Below, piece after piece: positions 34,959 to 46,965 of a stretch of DNA of 64,000 nucleotides. The position numbers and the translations under genes were made by a program. The notes under the pieces were generated by a model that was not told where the DNA came from, searched no databases, and saw nothing but the letters and a program-made list of their open reading frames with translations. Origin of the DNA: Hyaloperonospora brassicae (taxonomy: Eukaryota > Oomycota > Peronosporomycetes > Peronosporales > Peronosporaceae); assembly GCA_947650285.1 (NCBI GenBank), contig CANTFL010001490.1, positions 472,919 through 536,918 of the forward strand, written 5' to 3'. Within the stretch, counting starts at the first letter, position 1. The number at the start of each line of letters is the position of its first letter.

Positions 34959-35930
34959 CTTAGAATCGACCTCTTACGTGCTTTTGATACCGTCAACTGC
35001 GACAAATTCTCCCCATTCTTAAGACCCTTCTCGATGACGACAAACTTCGACTGCCCGGACCACTACTACGAGACACAATGCTCTATCTTTGACCGGGAAA
35101 TCGCCTGCTCTAGTCGTTTAAGAGCAATATATATACTCCTCAAGGTGACTTACTGTCCCCTGACTTTTTTTGCTTACTTTAAACAGTCTTAATAGACCTA
35201 GCTAGCCAACTCGACTTACACCACGATCTCATTGCTAACATGATCGTGTACGCCGACGACGCCAGAGGATTCTTCTACCAGAGCGTTTAAATTGCTACCC
35301 TGATATAGACTATAACCCCTGCTGTCCAGGCCAAACGATTACTCCGAATGAACACGTCTAAGACTGAACGCAGCATCGAACACCACAGCCTACCCGCGCG
35401 GTTCAATCATATTGAACTTGACAAGGATGAAGATCGGCGCATTACACTCAAATTAGGTCCTCTTCTCGGAGAGTCCAAGGACGTCTTCCGCCGCAACAAA
35501 TTAGCGACCGCTGCACTTCATCGCATGTGGAAAGTTTGGCTCCGACCATCGAATACCTCTGAAGCTACGCGACTCCTCCTTTACAATGCTACTTGTTGCC
35601 GATTCTGCACTACAACTGCGAGAATTGAACCCTTACCGATTCCGTGGTACGCAGTCTCGAAGGTTTCTATCGTCTACAGCTGCGCAAAATGATCGAAGTA
35701 CATGATCCAGCCACGATCTATAATGATAAGCTCCACGATCGCTCCAAGATCCAGCCTCTACGACTTCACTCGATCTGTAGCCAATGGAGTCTTTTTAAAT
35801 ACGTCCTCTTCAGACCATCATGCATTCCGGCAAACCAATTAATAAAAGCCTTCTTTAACCATAGTGAGACCGTCAAAAAGAGATGCAGGTACCGTGTAAC
35901 GGATTTTACACAACAGGTGTGTGGGTAACG
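34959..35930 (+). mobile_element. LINE, 3' part (RT catalytic half)
   Basis: This continues the LINE interrupted by copy B. RIDLLRAFDTVNCDK (34962 onward) is RT motif with the first catalytic Asp region, and IVYADD (about 35240-35260) is the catalytic site. Then NTSKTERS, KLGPLLGESKDVFRRNKLA, TAALHRMWKVWLRPSN (35348-35590) and LEGFYRLQLRKMI (35655-35690) follow the usual C-terminal LINE order. A few stops and frame changes are present. The 3' end is not clear; similarity fades near 35930. Confidence 0.8.
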
Positions 35931-36599
35931 GGTTACATAACATGTGTGGCACACAGAGGATGTAGTCCCTTTAAAAATGATCTTCGAACAACATATCAAT
36001 TGTCGGGGTCTGACGCACGCCAGCCACCGAATCAAGAGATCTTATAGGAGGTATTAATTGGAACAGTATTGACTAGGTAAGTACGTTGTTCTTAGATGTT
36101 CTTTAGGTAAACAGAAATAAAGGCCAGTTCATATTTTGATCACTTAAGACACGTGCTATACGAGACGTCTTCGATCGGAAAGAGCTACCAACGCCTGTAA
36201 AGGTACCTACTCTTGAGCACTATGTGCTGTGATTCTCTGAATCATTTGGTCCCCTGAAACAGGGACCGTAAGGTCTCTGAGCTTGTAGACTCTCTGAGTC
36301 CGGTTCTCTGAACCAAAGTTGCTCGTTGAGCGTTAAGTTTTCCTCTGACTTAAGGAGCTGTGTAGCTCCGCTACATACCGACTACTGCTTTCGATGATAC
36401 GCGCCGCTTAATGGACTTTGGCTGATAGAAGAGAGCCACAGAGAAGGTAGATAACCCAACGCATGCGCTCGTTAAGTCACTTCTCGGGCAAGACGGCTCG
36501 CGCTACGTGTTCACATACAAACATCTCTCTTCGCGTCCTGTTTGCTTTGTGAACCCAGTTCCAATGCAGACTATTTCACCGTCCGGTGAACGAAGTAAA
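35931..36599. other. intergenic with a cluster of small hairpins, no gene
   Basis: There is no recognisable coding sequence. The segment 36231-36314 has a set of mini-inverted repeats with the common loop TCT, and GGAGCT / AGCTCC (36354-36369) is another. It probably belongs to the decayed LTR element next to it. Confidence 0.5.
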
Positions 36600-37572
36600 C
36601 AGTAGAAGCCGTTTTGTTTGAATGCAATAGTATCTGCCCGCATCGCCACTTTACACAGTTTCTTTGAAAACTTTGCATCGCTTGTCCTCTTCGTTGTATT
36701 TGTCCTCGAGTTGGGAGTCTCATATTTTACATCAATTGCTACATTCTTCTTATCTCTTGGACGACGGCTTCATCTTCCTTGTATCGCAGTCTTTCAGATA
36801 TATCTGATTGATCTGGTCACCAGAATTTCTTGATGTTTTTACGCGATGCGTAGTGATCGCAACGTGTTCATTCGGCATGTAAACGCGGTAGATCTTCGAT
36901 GTATCTTCAATACCAACGATAAAGCTACGCTGGCATGGTTCCGTTGAGTTTCGCTTTCGTAGGTCACGAAGAACTGTGCACGGGGATCGCAGACCAAAAT
37001 CTCTCCGATTGTAGGAGTGGCTTTGTCAGAAATTGTATCGGTATAGCTCTGCCAGGGTCCGCGTTCGAGCACGAGCAATATATAACGTATGCCGCATATT
37101 GTTTTGAGTCTCCACAAAGTTAAATGGCAATTCGCACGCGAAAAACTGTGCACGTGACCATATTCAGAATACTTCGATGCATTCCTTCAGACTTACCGTT
37201 GCTTGCCTATTTATCGCCTTACTACGTGATCTGGTCACTTTTTTTAGAAAAAAGTATAAATAGTTTTATATTCTTCACCCGAAACAGTTCGTTAAGGCAT
37301 GAATTTTACGATCAATTGCTTCTCGACTGAAACAAAAAAATGTCAAATCTTCCGGCAGCAACATCCATTGTCTTTTTTGATGAAGTTTTGACGAAAGTAC
37401 CTATGTGATCCACAAAAATAGCCATGTGCCTGTTCCAAGTCAATCTCTCAGTGTAATCGAACTATATAAACCATAGCACAAAACTCCGCTGACGCAGCCC
37501 AATATATCCCGCAGAATAGCACACTCACAAAATACTTGTTCGCCTTAAGGTAAATTTGGAACCAACCGGAAA
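36600..37572 (-). mobile_element. Ty1/Copia integrase C-terminal remnant
   Basis: Near 36915-36820 the - strand translation reads GIEDTSKIYRVYMPNEHVAI followed by TTHRVKTSRN. This matches the end of Copia integrase (LGY....KGYR.. .P......SRDV.F.E). Sequence to the right is full of stops. The stretch is cut by the left LTR of Gypsy copy C. Confidence 0.55.
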
Positions 37573-37963
37573 TGTAACGGGGCACACCCTTGCGTAACTT
37601 AACGCAAGGGATTTGGGTGCCCCGACGGACGTACACGTGGCAAGCGAGGAAGCGTAGGTAGGGTAAAAGTAGAACTGTTATATTAATATAATTAAATCTT
37701 TAAACTACTGTCTCTTCGTTTGACTTAGTTTAACTATTCTAATATAACTGGATGTATGGTGACGTCTCGTCACCACTCATTGCGCGCGTCTTGCGGCGAT
37801 TGGTGGGTTGATATCATCACGATATCAACCAATGAACAGACCCTTTGGTCGACCCTTCAATATCACCACTTTGGTGATATTGTTTAAAGAATATCCATCT
37901 TTATATTCTTTATTGTCACTTTCCTTAAAGTGACAATTCCATGTAACGGGCTGCCCCGTTACA
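37573..37963 (-). repeat. 3' LTR of Gypsy copy C (391 bp)
   Basis: Starts TGTAACGGGGCA and ends TGCCCCGTTACA, followed at 37964-37978 by the C-rich complement of the polypurine tract. Confidence 0.95.
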
Positions 37964-38096
37964 TCACCCCCCCCCTTAACTGATAGTCACCGTGCGACTA
38001 TCGAAAATATGGAGGCCACCCGTTGGCCACCATTGGGACAGGGAGCACTTGTTGGGTCCGTTCCATTCACTTTCCGCTTGACCTCGCATAGTTAAC

Positions 38097-39702
38097 ATGT
38101 CTGTGCGAGGTGACTCAAGACCCACACAGCCTGGTGCTGTGCAAGCCTCTGCGGCAGACGCTTCGTCGTCTGCCGCCCCTTCTTCGCCTGCAGCAACAGG
38201 TGCTGCAGGTGCACGCGGTATCACACCGCGTGCGCACGATGACCCTGATGTAGAGGTCATCTACTCTGGCGAGTCAGACGTGTCTGACTCGGGCAATGCT
38301 CCAGAGGCGTCTCGCTCACCGGCGACGCCTCAGTATTCGCCAAGACCACTGCCGAACGAACGGACTCGTGATTTGCATCACAGTCTGTTCAGCAGTGATG
38401 ACGATGATCAGGGTGGTGAGTTCTATTCCTTACCACCGCCGGCTCGTGCGTCTTCGCACGAGCGTGATGACGATGGCGAGAGCCGTCGTCATTCTGAAAG
38501 CTGTGGTACCGACAAGGGTACCACTGTGAAGCGTGATGAGTTGAAGCCGTGGCGTTTGCCCGAACAGCTCATCAATAGCCTGTCTCACGAGACAAGCCAA
38601 CACCATCGAATACCATTATTCGATGCAACCGAGCTTCACGGCTTGGATCCCAGCGCGAAGAACTTTCGCGCTGAAGAAGATTTTTATCTCGATGTCTTCC
38701 TTAGACATCGATGGTACAACAGCAACCAAAAGCGTGACAAAACATCGCTTTTGGCTGCGTGGAACGCGTTCGTCCAAAACGTAAAGAATTTTGGACGAGA
38801 AGGGTGGCTCAAGAAACTTGAGGCGACACGCCTCAGGTTCGAAAGGCGAACGCCAACCGGTGCTAGGTACCGGTTGCATTGTTTATCGAGTGAGGCAGGC
38901 ATTCCTTGCCTCACATGGGGAGACCCTTGTGCGAGTTGTGTTGACAACTCGCAGCGTGCACATAGGGACGTGTATTCCCTAGATTCGCCCTGGGGAAGGG
39001 CACACATCTCGGCTGAACTGCGTGACGCGATTGCAAACTTGCAATCCGTCTACAAGCGCCTAGGGCGCGTGTTTACCGATGGGCCACAGGACCAATCGGA
39101 TGAGTCTCGTCATACTGGCGGACTAGACCTTCAACATCCTTCAACAGCTGAGAGCGGGGCTCCCAGCTGTTCCAAGAGGGTGGATACCCCCGCCACTGGA
39201 CGAGGTAGCTCGTCCTTGATCCTGAATCGTCACGGTGATTCAAGATACGCTCCACTAGAAAGCGTTGATCACCGTGAGCATCCACCAAAGGATGTGGTGG
39301 AGGAGGAAAGACCTCCTCCAGAGACCCCAGGCCCACCATCTCGACCCTTACGAGATGGATCGTGCAATCGATGAATTGCGCGATGACTTGAAGCACGAGC
39401 GCGACCGGCGCTACTCTTTGACTGATACCGTGCGGAAGAACCGCAAGGATCACGAGGCTGATCGGGCGAGGGATCGCGCCGATTATGCCACAGCGCAGCT
39501 TCAGGTCGAGCGGGATGTCCGCTCCCTTTTCGGCGAGCTGGCGACAGCTCGCGGGGAGATATCTCGGTTGAGTTCCGAGGTATCATATCTGCGCGACCAG
39601 ACGGATCGTCTGGAGCGCGAACGCAAGAACTTGATGGATGTTCTTGAACGTGGGGGCTATCTTCATCGGAAGAAGAAGGCTCGTACTGACAGTACGACCT
39701 GA
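38097..39702 (+). pseudogene. antisense ORF of Gypsy copy C, nearly complete
   Basis: Best preserved of the three. It is open from ATG 38097 for 425 codons (to 39374); the coiled-coil C-terminus continues in another frame from about 39330 to 39702, because of a small length change at 39325-39335. The undamaged length would be about 535 codons. Residues 1-150 are Ser/Pro/Asp-rich and disordered-looking with clustered acidic residues (SSDDDDQGGE). Residues ~155-310 are well-formed (PLFDATELHGLDPSAKNFRA, HRWYNSNQKRDK, AAWNAFVQNVKNFGREGW, CLTWGDPCASC). A Pro-rich linker and the coiled coil follow. It starts about 130 bases inside the 3' LTR, so that LTR could drive it from the opposite side. The last third is antisense to the chromodomain and linker of pol. 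No known family recognised. Confidence 0.75.
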
Positions 39703-42700
39703 GCCTCCCCACGTAAAACGTAGGATGCGTGCGCATCCTACGTGGCAATTCGAGTGTGTATGCATTGCCCTTGCGATGCAACACTCGAAATGGCCCAATG
39801 TATTTCGGCAGTAGTTTACTACTGCCGACACTAGTGACTGCATGTCCAGGTAAGTTTACCGTTGACAGTAGTACTAGGTCGTTAACCTTAAATGAAAGAA
39901 CATTTGCTCTTCCATTCTTGTCTGCGTTCCGTTTCTGACGGTCCACCGCATTTGCGATGGAGTCCTGAACGAAACGGACTACCGCTTCTCGAGTCAGCAG
40001 GAAGTTCTCTGCTGACTCTTTGTTTTGTCTTGCAGTGCGCTTCGTGCGCACTGCTAAGAGATTGCTCTCTTCTTCAGCGAGGTTGTCTTCTTCCTCGCTG
40101 GCATAATCGTTGACGATGCTGAATATACCAGCATCGTCATCATCATCCGAATCAATAATAGCGTCATCGCTATTATTGAGATGATCTTCTTCATCGATGT
40201 CGACTTGATCGACATCGGCATCATACGTGACGACGTTTGCGTCGACACGTGATGAGCAAGAGCCAAAACGGTTTTTGCTCGAGCGAGTCCCTCCCCCCTT
40301 ATCCAAGAGTCACACTCTATAAGGGTGGGCACTCGTGGATGGCGTAGGCCATTCACGTAAAACGGTGTGTGCTGTGTTGAAGCATGCACCGAATTATTGA
40401 TGGCGAATTCCACCATGGGTAGGAATTCGCTCCAACTCGGAAACGAGTGGACATATCCTCGAAGAATCTCTTCGAGGACACGGTTCGCACGTTCCGTCTG
40501 ACCATCTGTTTCTGGATGGTCAGAAGTGGACATCTTCAATCGTGTTCCGAGAGTACGGAACACGGTTTGCCAAAATGCCGCCGTGAACCGAGGGTCACGG
40601 TCGGATACGAGTTCACGGGGTAACCCGTGGAGTCTAAAGACCGTGTCTAGAAAGACACGAGCACAACCTTGAGCCTTGATTGACTCAGGGACAGCAGCAA
40701 GATGGACCATCTTGCTGAATCGGTCCACAAACACAAGAATACCATTATTCTTGTGAGCGTCTTCGGGAAACCCGAAGACGAAGTCCATTGAGACGGACTG
40801 CCAGCACTCTGTCGGAACAGGCAGAGGCTGCAATGGCGCACGGGATGAAGGACTAGGCTTCACCCGTTGACAAACTTCGCAAGCACGTATGTACTTGCGA
40901 ACAAACTGATACTGGCGGGGCCAGTAAAAGTCGCGACTTACCGTGAGGTAAGTCTTTTCCCTTCCACGATGGCCGCTTGTTGGGGCATCGTGACACTCAT
41001 ACATGATGCGCAAACGCAAATCATGATGAGCGGGTACGACGACACGAGGCGTGTCGTCGGCAACAGCTGTATAGTACAGCAATCCGTTGCGTGTACTATA
41101 CCGATCCGATGAGGATCGGTACAAAGCCGGTAAATCCCTCATGGATTTACTGGATGGATTCACCAGATGATCCATCAATCGCAGAAGATCCTTATCTTCC
41201 GCGTATGCCTTTCGTACGTCGTCAAGTAAACTTGACGACGGGACACTGACTGACAGTGTCGCAACAGTGGGCTTATCCTCACTGTTGGATTTGTGCGTCC
41301 GGCTCGAAATCGGGCCGGCGCGAAAGCGCATCAGCGACGACATTGAGTCGTCCTGGTTTATACTCCACGGAGAAGTTATAATCCGCGAAGAAAGACAGCC
41401 ACCTCGCCATTCTTTGCGAGAGGTGTGGGCTGTTTACGGCCGTGCGTAATGACGCATGGTCCGTGTAGACAACAAACGGTCTATCTCCCAAGAGATAGAC
41501 GCGAAACTTAGCCAGTGCGTATTTCATGGCAAGGAGTTCCTTGTCATGCACTGGGTAATTACGCTCAGCTGCTTGCAGCTGACGCGACTGATAACAGATG
41601 ACGCGCTCCGCGCCATCTGCATCGAACTGCATTAACGCACAGCCGATTGCAAAATAGCTGGCGTCACAGACCACATGAAATGGTCTGTCCTGATCTGCAA
41701 TCGCCAAGATCGGCGATTGCATCAAGCTTTGCTTGATACCTTCAAAGGAACGCTGGCACTCAGCGTTCCATAACCACTTGACATTTTTCTTGAGCAAGCA
41801 AGAAAGATGAACAGTCATCTCGGCGTAGTTGCGCGAGTACTTGTGCAAGTACGCCGCAAGACCAAGGAACTTCCTTAGTCCCTTGACATCGACTGGCACT
41901 GGCCAGTCGGTGATCGCCTTGATCTTTTCGGGATCAGGGCGTACGCCGTGTTTACCCACGATGCACCCAAGAAGTGGTATTTCGCTAGCCGCGAATATAC
42001 ACTTCTTGAGGTTGGCGTACAGCTTATACTTGTGCATAAGTTGAAGAACCTGACGAACGTGAGTTCTGTTAACTTCAACGTCCGTCTTTCCGTCCATATC
42101 CCGGCTATGGACGAACACATCGTCGAAGTAACTCGGTGCGAAGTCTCGCACCGGTCTCAACAGATTTGTGACACATCTGTTGAATGTTGCAGGGGCATTG
42201 CTCAGCCCCTGTGGCATCACTAGCCATTCCCACAGCATCCCGCTGGGGGTACTCACTGCCGTGAACGGGATGTCCCGTTCACGCATGAGGATCTGATAGA
42301 ATCCATCCATCAGATCCATGGACGAAAAGATGGTACTCTTTGACATACCATCTATGATTACGTCCTTCCTCGGTATCGGCGTCTGAGCCGGTACCGTTGC
42401 AGCATTCAATTTGTTGAATGCGTGCACTATCCGCCACCCTCCTGTGGCCTTTCGCACACAGAAGGTCGGAGAGCTGTGAGGGGATGTTGATTCCCTCACA
42501 TGGCCCGCTGCTAAGCGATCGGCAAAGAACTTGTCGATCGCTAGTCACTTGTTCACGAGGCAGTGGCCACTGCTTCATGACACAGTATTTCGAGCCCGGT
42601 TTGAGCTCGATCTCGTGTCGAGTGCCTTTGTCCTTAGGCAACTCGCAAGGTACGGATTCAGGGAACACATCCCTGAATTCGATCAAATCCTTATACAAAG

Positions 42701-43992
42701 GATTTGTTTGAAGTGACTCCCAGGATTGAGACGTGTATCGCTCAATCCGAGTCTTCTCATCGAGGACACTTTCGTCCATCGATGAGCTGCTGAGAACCCG
42801 TTCGTTCTCAGCAAATACTGTTGCCGACCGAATGTCGGTCACATACTCGTCCTCTGTGACGAGTACGCAGATCTGCTTGACTTTGCCACTACGCAGATCA
42901 CGCAAGAACCGTTTCGGTTCTAGCGTTGGCAACTGAGTTATCTCCGAAGTCAACTTCGGAGGCACAATCAGATCAAGCGTATAAGCGCCTACGCTTGATC
43001 CGTCATTAACCAAGACGTTCAACGTCTCGGTTTCTTCCTGGGATCTTGCTTCCACAGGTTGCTGAGGGCCTGATCCCTCAGCAAGCAACTCTTGAGGAAT
43101 TCCTTCCTCAAGTACGTGGGGACTTATTCCCTCGACGTCTTCCGACTGTGGCTGTGCAACCACAGTCAGGCACCGATCCTCTACGGTCGACTCTCCAGTC
43201 GACCTAGGATTTTCATGTTGCCCCTTGGGGGCAACAGGTTTCTTTCTTCTAAGATGCTGCCCGCTAGGCATGCATCCATGTCCCGGTCCACTCGACTTAT
43301 TCGAGTGGTGGACCTTCGGCGCAGCCTGTACTTCTGTACAGCCGCCGGGAGCTTGCTCCACAGTGTAGTGATCAACTACACTGTGATCTTGTGCAGTCGT
43401 GCTAACGACCGTACCGCAAGTGAGGCCATCGCACTCACTCGCAGAACATCCACACGCTTGTGGACGCTCCAAGATGTTCATCAGATGGCCATCTGATGAA
43501 CAAGCGGCAGGCATCTTCACGGATCGATGCTGCCAGCTCACCCTTGGCTCGTAACTTTCTGAGCCAAGGTAATCCCAGGATGACATCAAATTTGTCATCC
43601 AGATCCAGTACGATGAAGTCATCATCGTACTGTTCGCCCTCTAACGTGTAGTGGATTCCTACTACACGTTTCTTAACGGTAATCGATGCGCCTGTTGCAA
43701 GGCGCACCGTCATCCTTGTGAGGGGAATGTCGCGCTCAACGAACTTGAGCCTACGACCCTCTAGTGACTGGCGACGAACAAAGTTGTTCGACGCCCCACA
43801 GTCTACTAGGGCACGAAGCGACAAATCATTTGTCGCTTCCAACTTCAAGGTGATGAGCGAAACGTCATCATCAGGTGCAGAGACACACAATGATTGTGTA
43901 TCTGGAGCAACTTTCGTCAAGAGATTTGCAAATTCTCTTGAGGTTGCTGGATCAGTAGGGCGCTCCGCCCCTACTGACCCCGACCATTTTTT
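39073..43992 (-). pseudogene. pol: pol polyprotein of Gypsy copy C, frameshifted
   Basis: Protease (43920-43435, DCGASNNFV), the acidic inter-domain part and start of RT (43625-42279), the rest of RT with YFDD and RNase H (42499-41279), integrase (41343-40054, complete HHCC and D,D,E), linker with GPY/F (40306-39269) and chromodomain (39453-39073). One extra base near 43550, one near 42544 and one near 41285 break the chain; the change after the G6 run (40293-40298 as C on the + strand) is shared by all three copies. The length change at 39325-39335 puts the chromodomain in another frame. Domains are otherwise complete. Confidence 0.92.
43952..43992 (-). promoter_or_regulatory. gag-pol -1 ribosomal frameshift signal, copy C
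   Basis: Identical in design to the signal in copy B: heptamer A AAA AAT at 43992-43986, eight-base spacer, 9-bp stem TCAGTAGGG / CCCTACTGA, Gag stop within the stem (43971-43973). Confidence 0.75.
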
Positions 43993-45126
43993 GATGGTCC
44001 GTCTCGCTGTTGTGGCTTCGCAACAGCGCTGGACCCACGCCCATTGCCCTTTCTGGAAAATGGTCGTCCATTTCGCTCAGTACTGTTTGGTACTGGGCGT
44101 GGAGCACTACACTCGTATGCGTAGTGCCCTAACTTCTGACAGCGATTGCACCTCTGCAATCGCTTGTTGTTTGAAGAGCGAGGTCTCTCGCTCTCAACAT
44201 AGCAGAGGTCCATTGGTTCTGGACCTCCGATCTCTTGTCGTCTCGGTGGACGGTAAGAGTTTGAGCTAGCATGAGCCTGTCTCATGCTAAAGTCTTCCTG
44301 TTCCGCGGCTGATATCGCTTCTTCCAGCGTATTCAGCTCAAGGCGGAACAGGTGGCTCCTGACGGGCCCTTCTGCGAGCCCTTGCATGAACACCGTAATC
44401 AACGTGTGTTCATGTACTGGGTTAGCAGTTATACTACTCGCAAGGAGTCGTATATGTTGTGCGTAAGCGTGCACATCACGCTTACCCTGCTTGAGTTTCA
44501 GGAGCTCTGAACGAGCCCTGAACTCAGCCCGTGGCGGCTCAAACGTTTGTCTGAGCCGGGACTTGAAGTCATCTAGCGACCTAAACACGTTTGGGCCGCT
44601 ACTCTCGAGCCCCAGGGACCAAGTTTTGGCACGTCCTGCCAAGTGGGTTTGAGCAAATGTGAGTTTCATTTGCTCATCTTCGACGCGACGAGCCCTTAAG
44701 GCTCTGTCGAGTTCGACAAACCATAGTAACAGGGAGTCTTACGGGACTCCACTGTACTTGGAGATGTCAACTTTCATGACCTCGGGACGACGCGCATGCG
44801 CCGTCCCACCCACAGCAGCATGGAATTGCTGCTGTCTCAACAGCTCCGTCTGTTGAGCACCGAGTTCTCTCAACTGCTCGGCCTGCTGAGAGCCTTGCTG
44901 GTGAAGCAAGGCTACTTTCTCCCTCTCGAGAGCAAGTTCATTCTGAATGAACTTGGCAATAGCGGCATGTTGTTGGTCTCTGTCTAGAGACTCCAACATG
45001 GTGCTAACGACGAGTTCGCCTACGGTGGAACTCATATCGTTCTACCGCACCCCATTCGATGTCACTCAAATGGGTAAACCCTTCACGCGTGGCGTGAAAG
45101 GTGTCTTCTTCATCCAACATGTTCAT
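43971..45126 (-). pseudogene. gag: gag of Gypsy copy C, frameshift and nonsense codon
   Basis: The start at 45126 corresponds to that of copy B. One extra base near 45030 shifts the frame, and the frame opening at 45035 ends at a TAA (44739-44741) where copy B has Glu (VPED). From 44669 the capsid and zinc-knuckle region (CNRCQKLGHYAYEC) is open to the stop 43971. The position of the stops differs from copy B. Confidence 0.9.
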
Positions 45127-45152
45127 GTTGGATGATGTGGTCCTTGGAAGGA

Positions 45153-45168
45153 CTACAAAGTGCTACCA
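45153..45168 (-). other. putative primer-binding site of Gypsy copy C
   Basis: TGGTAGCAC and TTTGTAG lie two bases inside the 5' LTR, as in copy B. Confidence 0.5.
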
Positions 45169-45170
45169 GG

Positions 45171-45562
45171 TGTAACGGGGCACACCCTTGCGTGAACTTA
45201 ATGCAAGGATACCGGTGCCCCGACAGACGTACACGTGGCAAGCGAGGAAGCGTAGGTAGGGTAAAAGTAGAACTGTTATATTGATATAATCAAGTCTTTT
45301 AACTACTGTCTCTTCGTTTGACTTAGTTTAACTATACTAATATAACTGGATGTATGGTGACGTCTCGTCACCACTCATTGCGCGCGTCTTGCGGCGATTG
45401 GTGGGTTGATATCATCACGATATCAACCAATGAATAGACCCTTTGGTCGACCCTTCAATATCACCACTTTGGTGATATTGTTTAAAGAATATCCATCTTT
45501 ATATTTCTTTATTGTCACTTTCCTTAAAGTGACAATTTCATGTAACGGGCTGCCCCGTTACA
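45171..45562 (-). repeat. 5' LTR of Gypsy copy C (392 bp)
   Basis: Same ends and internal inverted repeats as the other LTRs; one extra T near 45506 compared with the 3' LTR. Confidence 0.95.
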
Positions 45563-45890
45563 GGATAGTACTTGCCTAGCAGGTACTGTGCCTCGTTTAG
45601 CTGCTTTTTTCTAGACACTCGCCTTGTCACTTTGTTTACTTTTCTTAGCTCATCACTGCTTAACTCCTCAACGTCCTCAACTTCACGGCACCTCAAAGCT
45701 TGTTGCGATTTCTAACACGCACTTCTTCAACGCAAGTCAGTCCCTTTGGATAACTTCTGCTTAGTTAGACAAGTCCGTGGACCTAGAGCCATAAGCTTAT
45801 CACGGGTCAGCGGCTTAGTCGCGATGTCGGATGGATTGTAATTCGTGTTGACATTTTACATGGTCCTTTTCGTCACTTAGTGTCTGACAT
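45563..45890 (-). mobile_element. Ty1/Copia C-terminal (RNase H tail) remnant
   Basis: On the - strand about 45850-45760 reads YNPSDIATKPLTRDKLMAL, which fits the end of Copia RNase H (NPADI.TKPL....F..L). Further on a Lys/Glu-rich stretch (EVEDVEELSSDELRKVNK) continues to the LTR of copy C. It abuts the 3' end of the phosphoglycerate mutase relic. Confidence 0.6.
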
Positions 45891-45903
45891 CGAGCCATCG
45901 TAT

Positions 45904-46965
45904 TTACTGTGTCTTGTCTGACGGCTGTATATTGTGCGATTCTTTCGCGTCCATGCGATCCAAGTACTTGATGAGCGTCCGAATGACAAAGCCGTGCGAG
46001 GATACTAGCACATCGCGCCCCGCTGCAAGATGCGGCATGATAAACGAGTCGAAAAATAGGATGGTCCGGCTGTGAAAGTCTTCATAGCTTTCGCCTTTTT
46101 TCCGGAAACCGCATGTAAAAATCATCTCAAATCTTTTGCACGTGCTCTCGCTCAAACATGACGATGTGCTTTGTGCTTGGCACTTCCTGCAAAACCAAAA
46201 ACAGTCCATAACAGTAAACGCGAACGAAACACTCAACAACAACAACAACCACGAGCACACGCAGACCTGCAAGTCGCCGAAATTGCTCTCCTTGAGCGCC
46301 GGCGACATGTGCACTGAAACGATCCAGACCATCGTCACTACCGCATCAGGGACTGTCGATAAAAGAACATGACGTTTTCAGTAACATCAACTGCCACGTA
46401 CAAAGTCGTAGGGACTCTTGTCACTCACCCCTTCAGACGACGGTTTCTCCAGCGGCGAGCAATGTTCCACAACAGGAGTCTTCTTGCTTGAATGCATACT
46501 CAACGCGAGCGACATGATCGTGCGTGCACGGTTCACGAACTGGGAGCGAAATACCACATCAATCGGCACAAACTCGAGCCGCTTTCCAGCTGCCAGCGCC
46601 TCTTGCATGCCCACTTCACCGTACCCATCACCACACGTCAGTCGCTTCCCCTTATCCCCTCTACTAGTAGTCTCTACACAGCACAATAAAAGACCTCCTC
46701 GCCTCAGGGGAATGTCAATTGATCCAGCGTAGCGCCACAGCTCCGTCGGCCGGTCGCAAACGCACGCACAGAGTCGCAGCACTCGCCGTCGCGGCAGCCG
46801 CACGATCAAACGTCTCTCTGGCGTTTCTGCCGTACGAGAACGCCGGAGCACGTGGCCACGACAGCCGTGAGCGCTGCGAGCGCCGAAATTTCCTACGCGA
46901 CAGAAAGGCTCATATTGTGCTGCGTTCGCAGTCGCCTTTGCGTCCTGCGGATGATGATAGTGCAC
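45904..46965 (-). pseudogene. phosphoglycerate mutase (histidine phosphatase) relic with introns
   Basis: Phosphoglycerate mutase interconverts 3- and 2-phosphoglycerate in glycolysis. Read on the - strand: TELWRYAGSIDIPL (about 46760-46715), GYGEVGMQEALAAGKRLEF, IDVVFRSQFVNRARTIMSLAL (46610-46490), SPALKESNFGDLQ (about 46300-46260, followed by a GT-AG intron to 46187), then GFRKKGESYEDFHSR and GRDVLVSSHGFVIRTLIKYLDRM (46110-45955). The order follows the dPGM family, with the second catalytic His present in SHG. The N-terminal RHG signature is not visible: upstream of TELW the sequence reads VRLRP in another frame. The C-terminus breaks off at a Copia fragment, and frame changes are needed around 46150. 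I therefore read it as a decayed gene, though a misjudged intron cannot be excluded. Confidence 0.6.

Larger units (their letters stand above)
37573..45562 (-). mobile_element. Ty3/Gypsy chromovirus, copy C, full length (7990 bp)
   Basis: Closest relative of copy B, with long stretches of identical sequence. The flanks are GGAAA (37568-37572) and GGATA (45563-45567), an imperfect 5-bp duplication with one mismatch. Gag has a one-base insertion near 45030 and a stop at 44739; pol has extra bases near 43550, 42544 and 41280. The element has all cis sequences but no intact gag-pol. Confidence 0.95.

Noticed and set aside
35888..35935. LTR start-like words (GTGTAACGGATTTTACAC) after the LINE
   Set aside because: A short resemblance to the Gypsy LTR ends only; no LTR landmarks follow.
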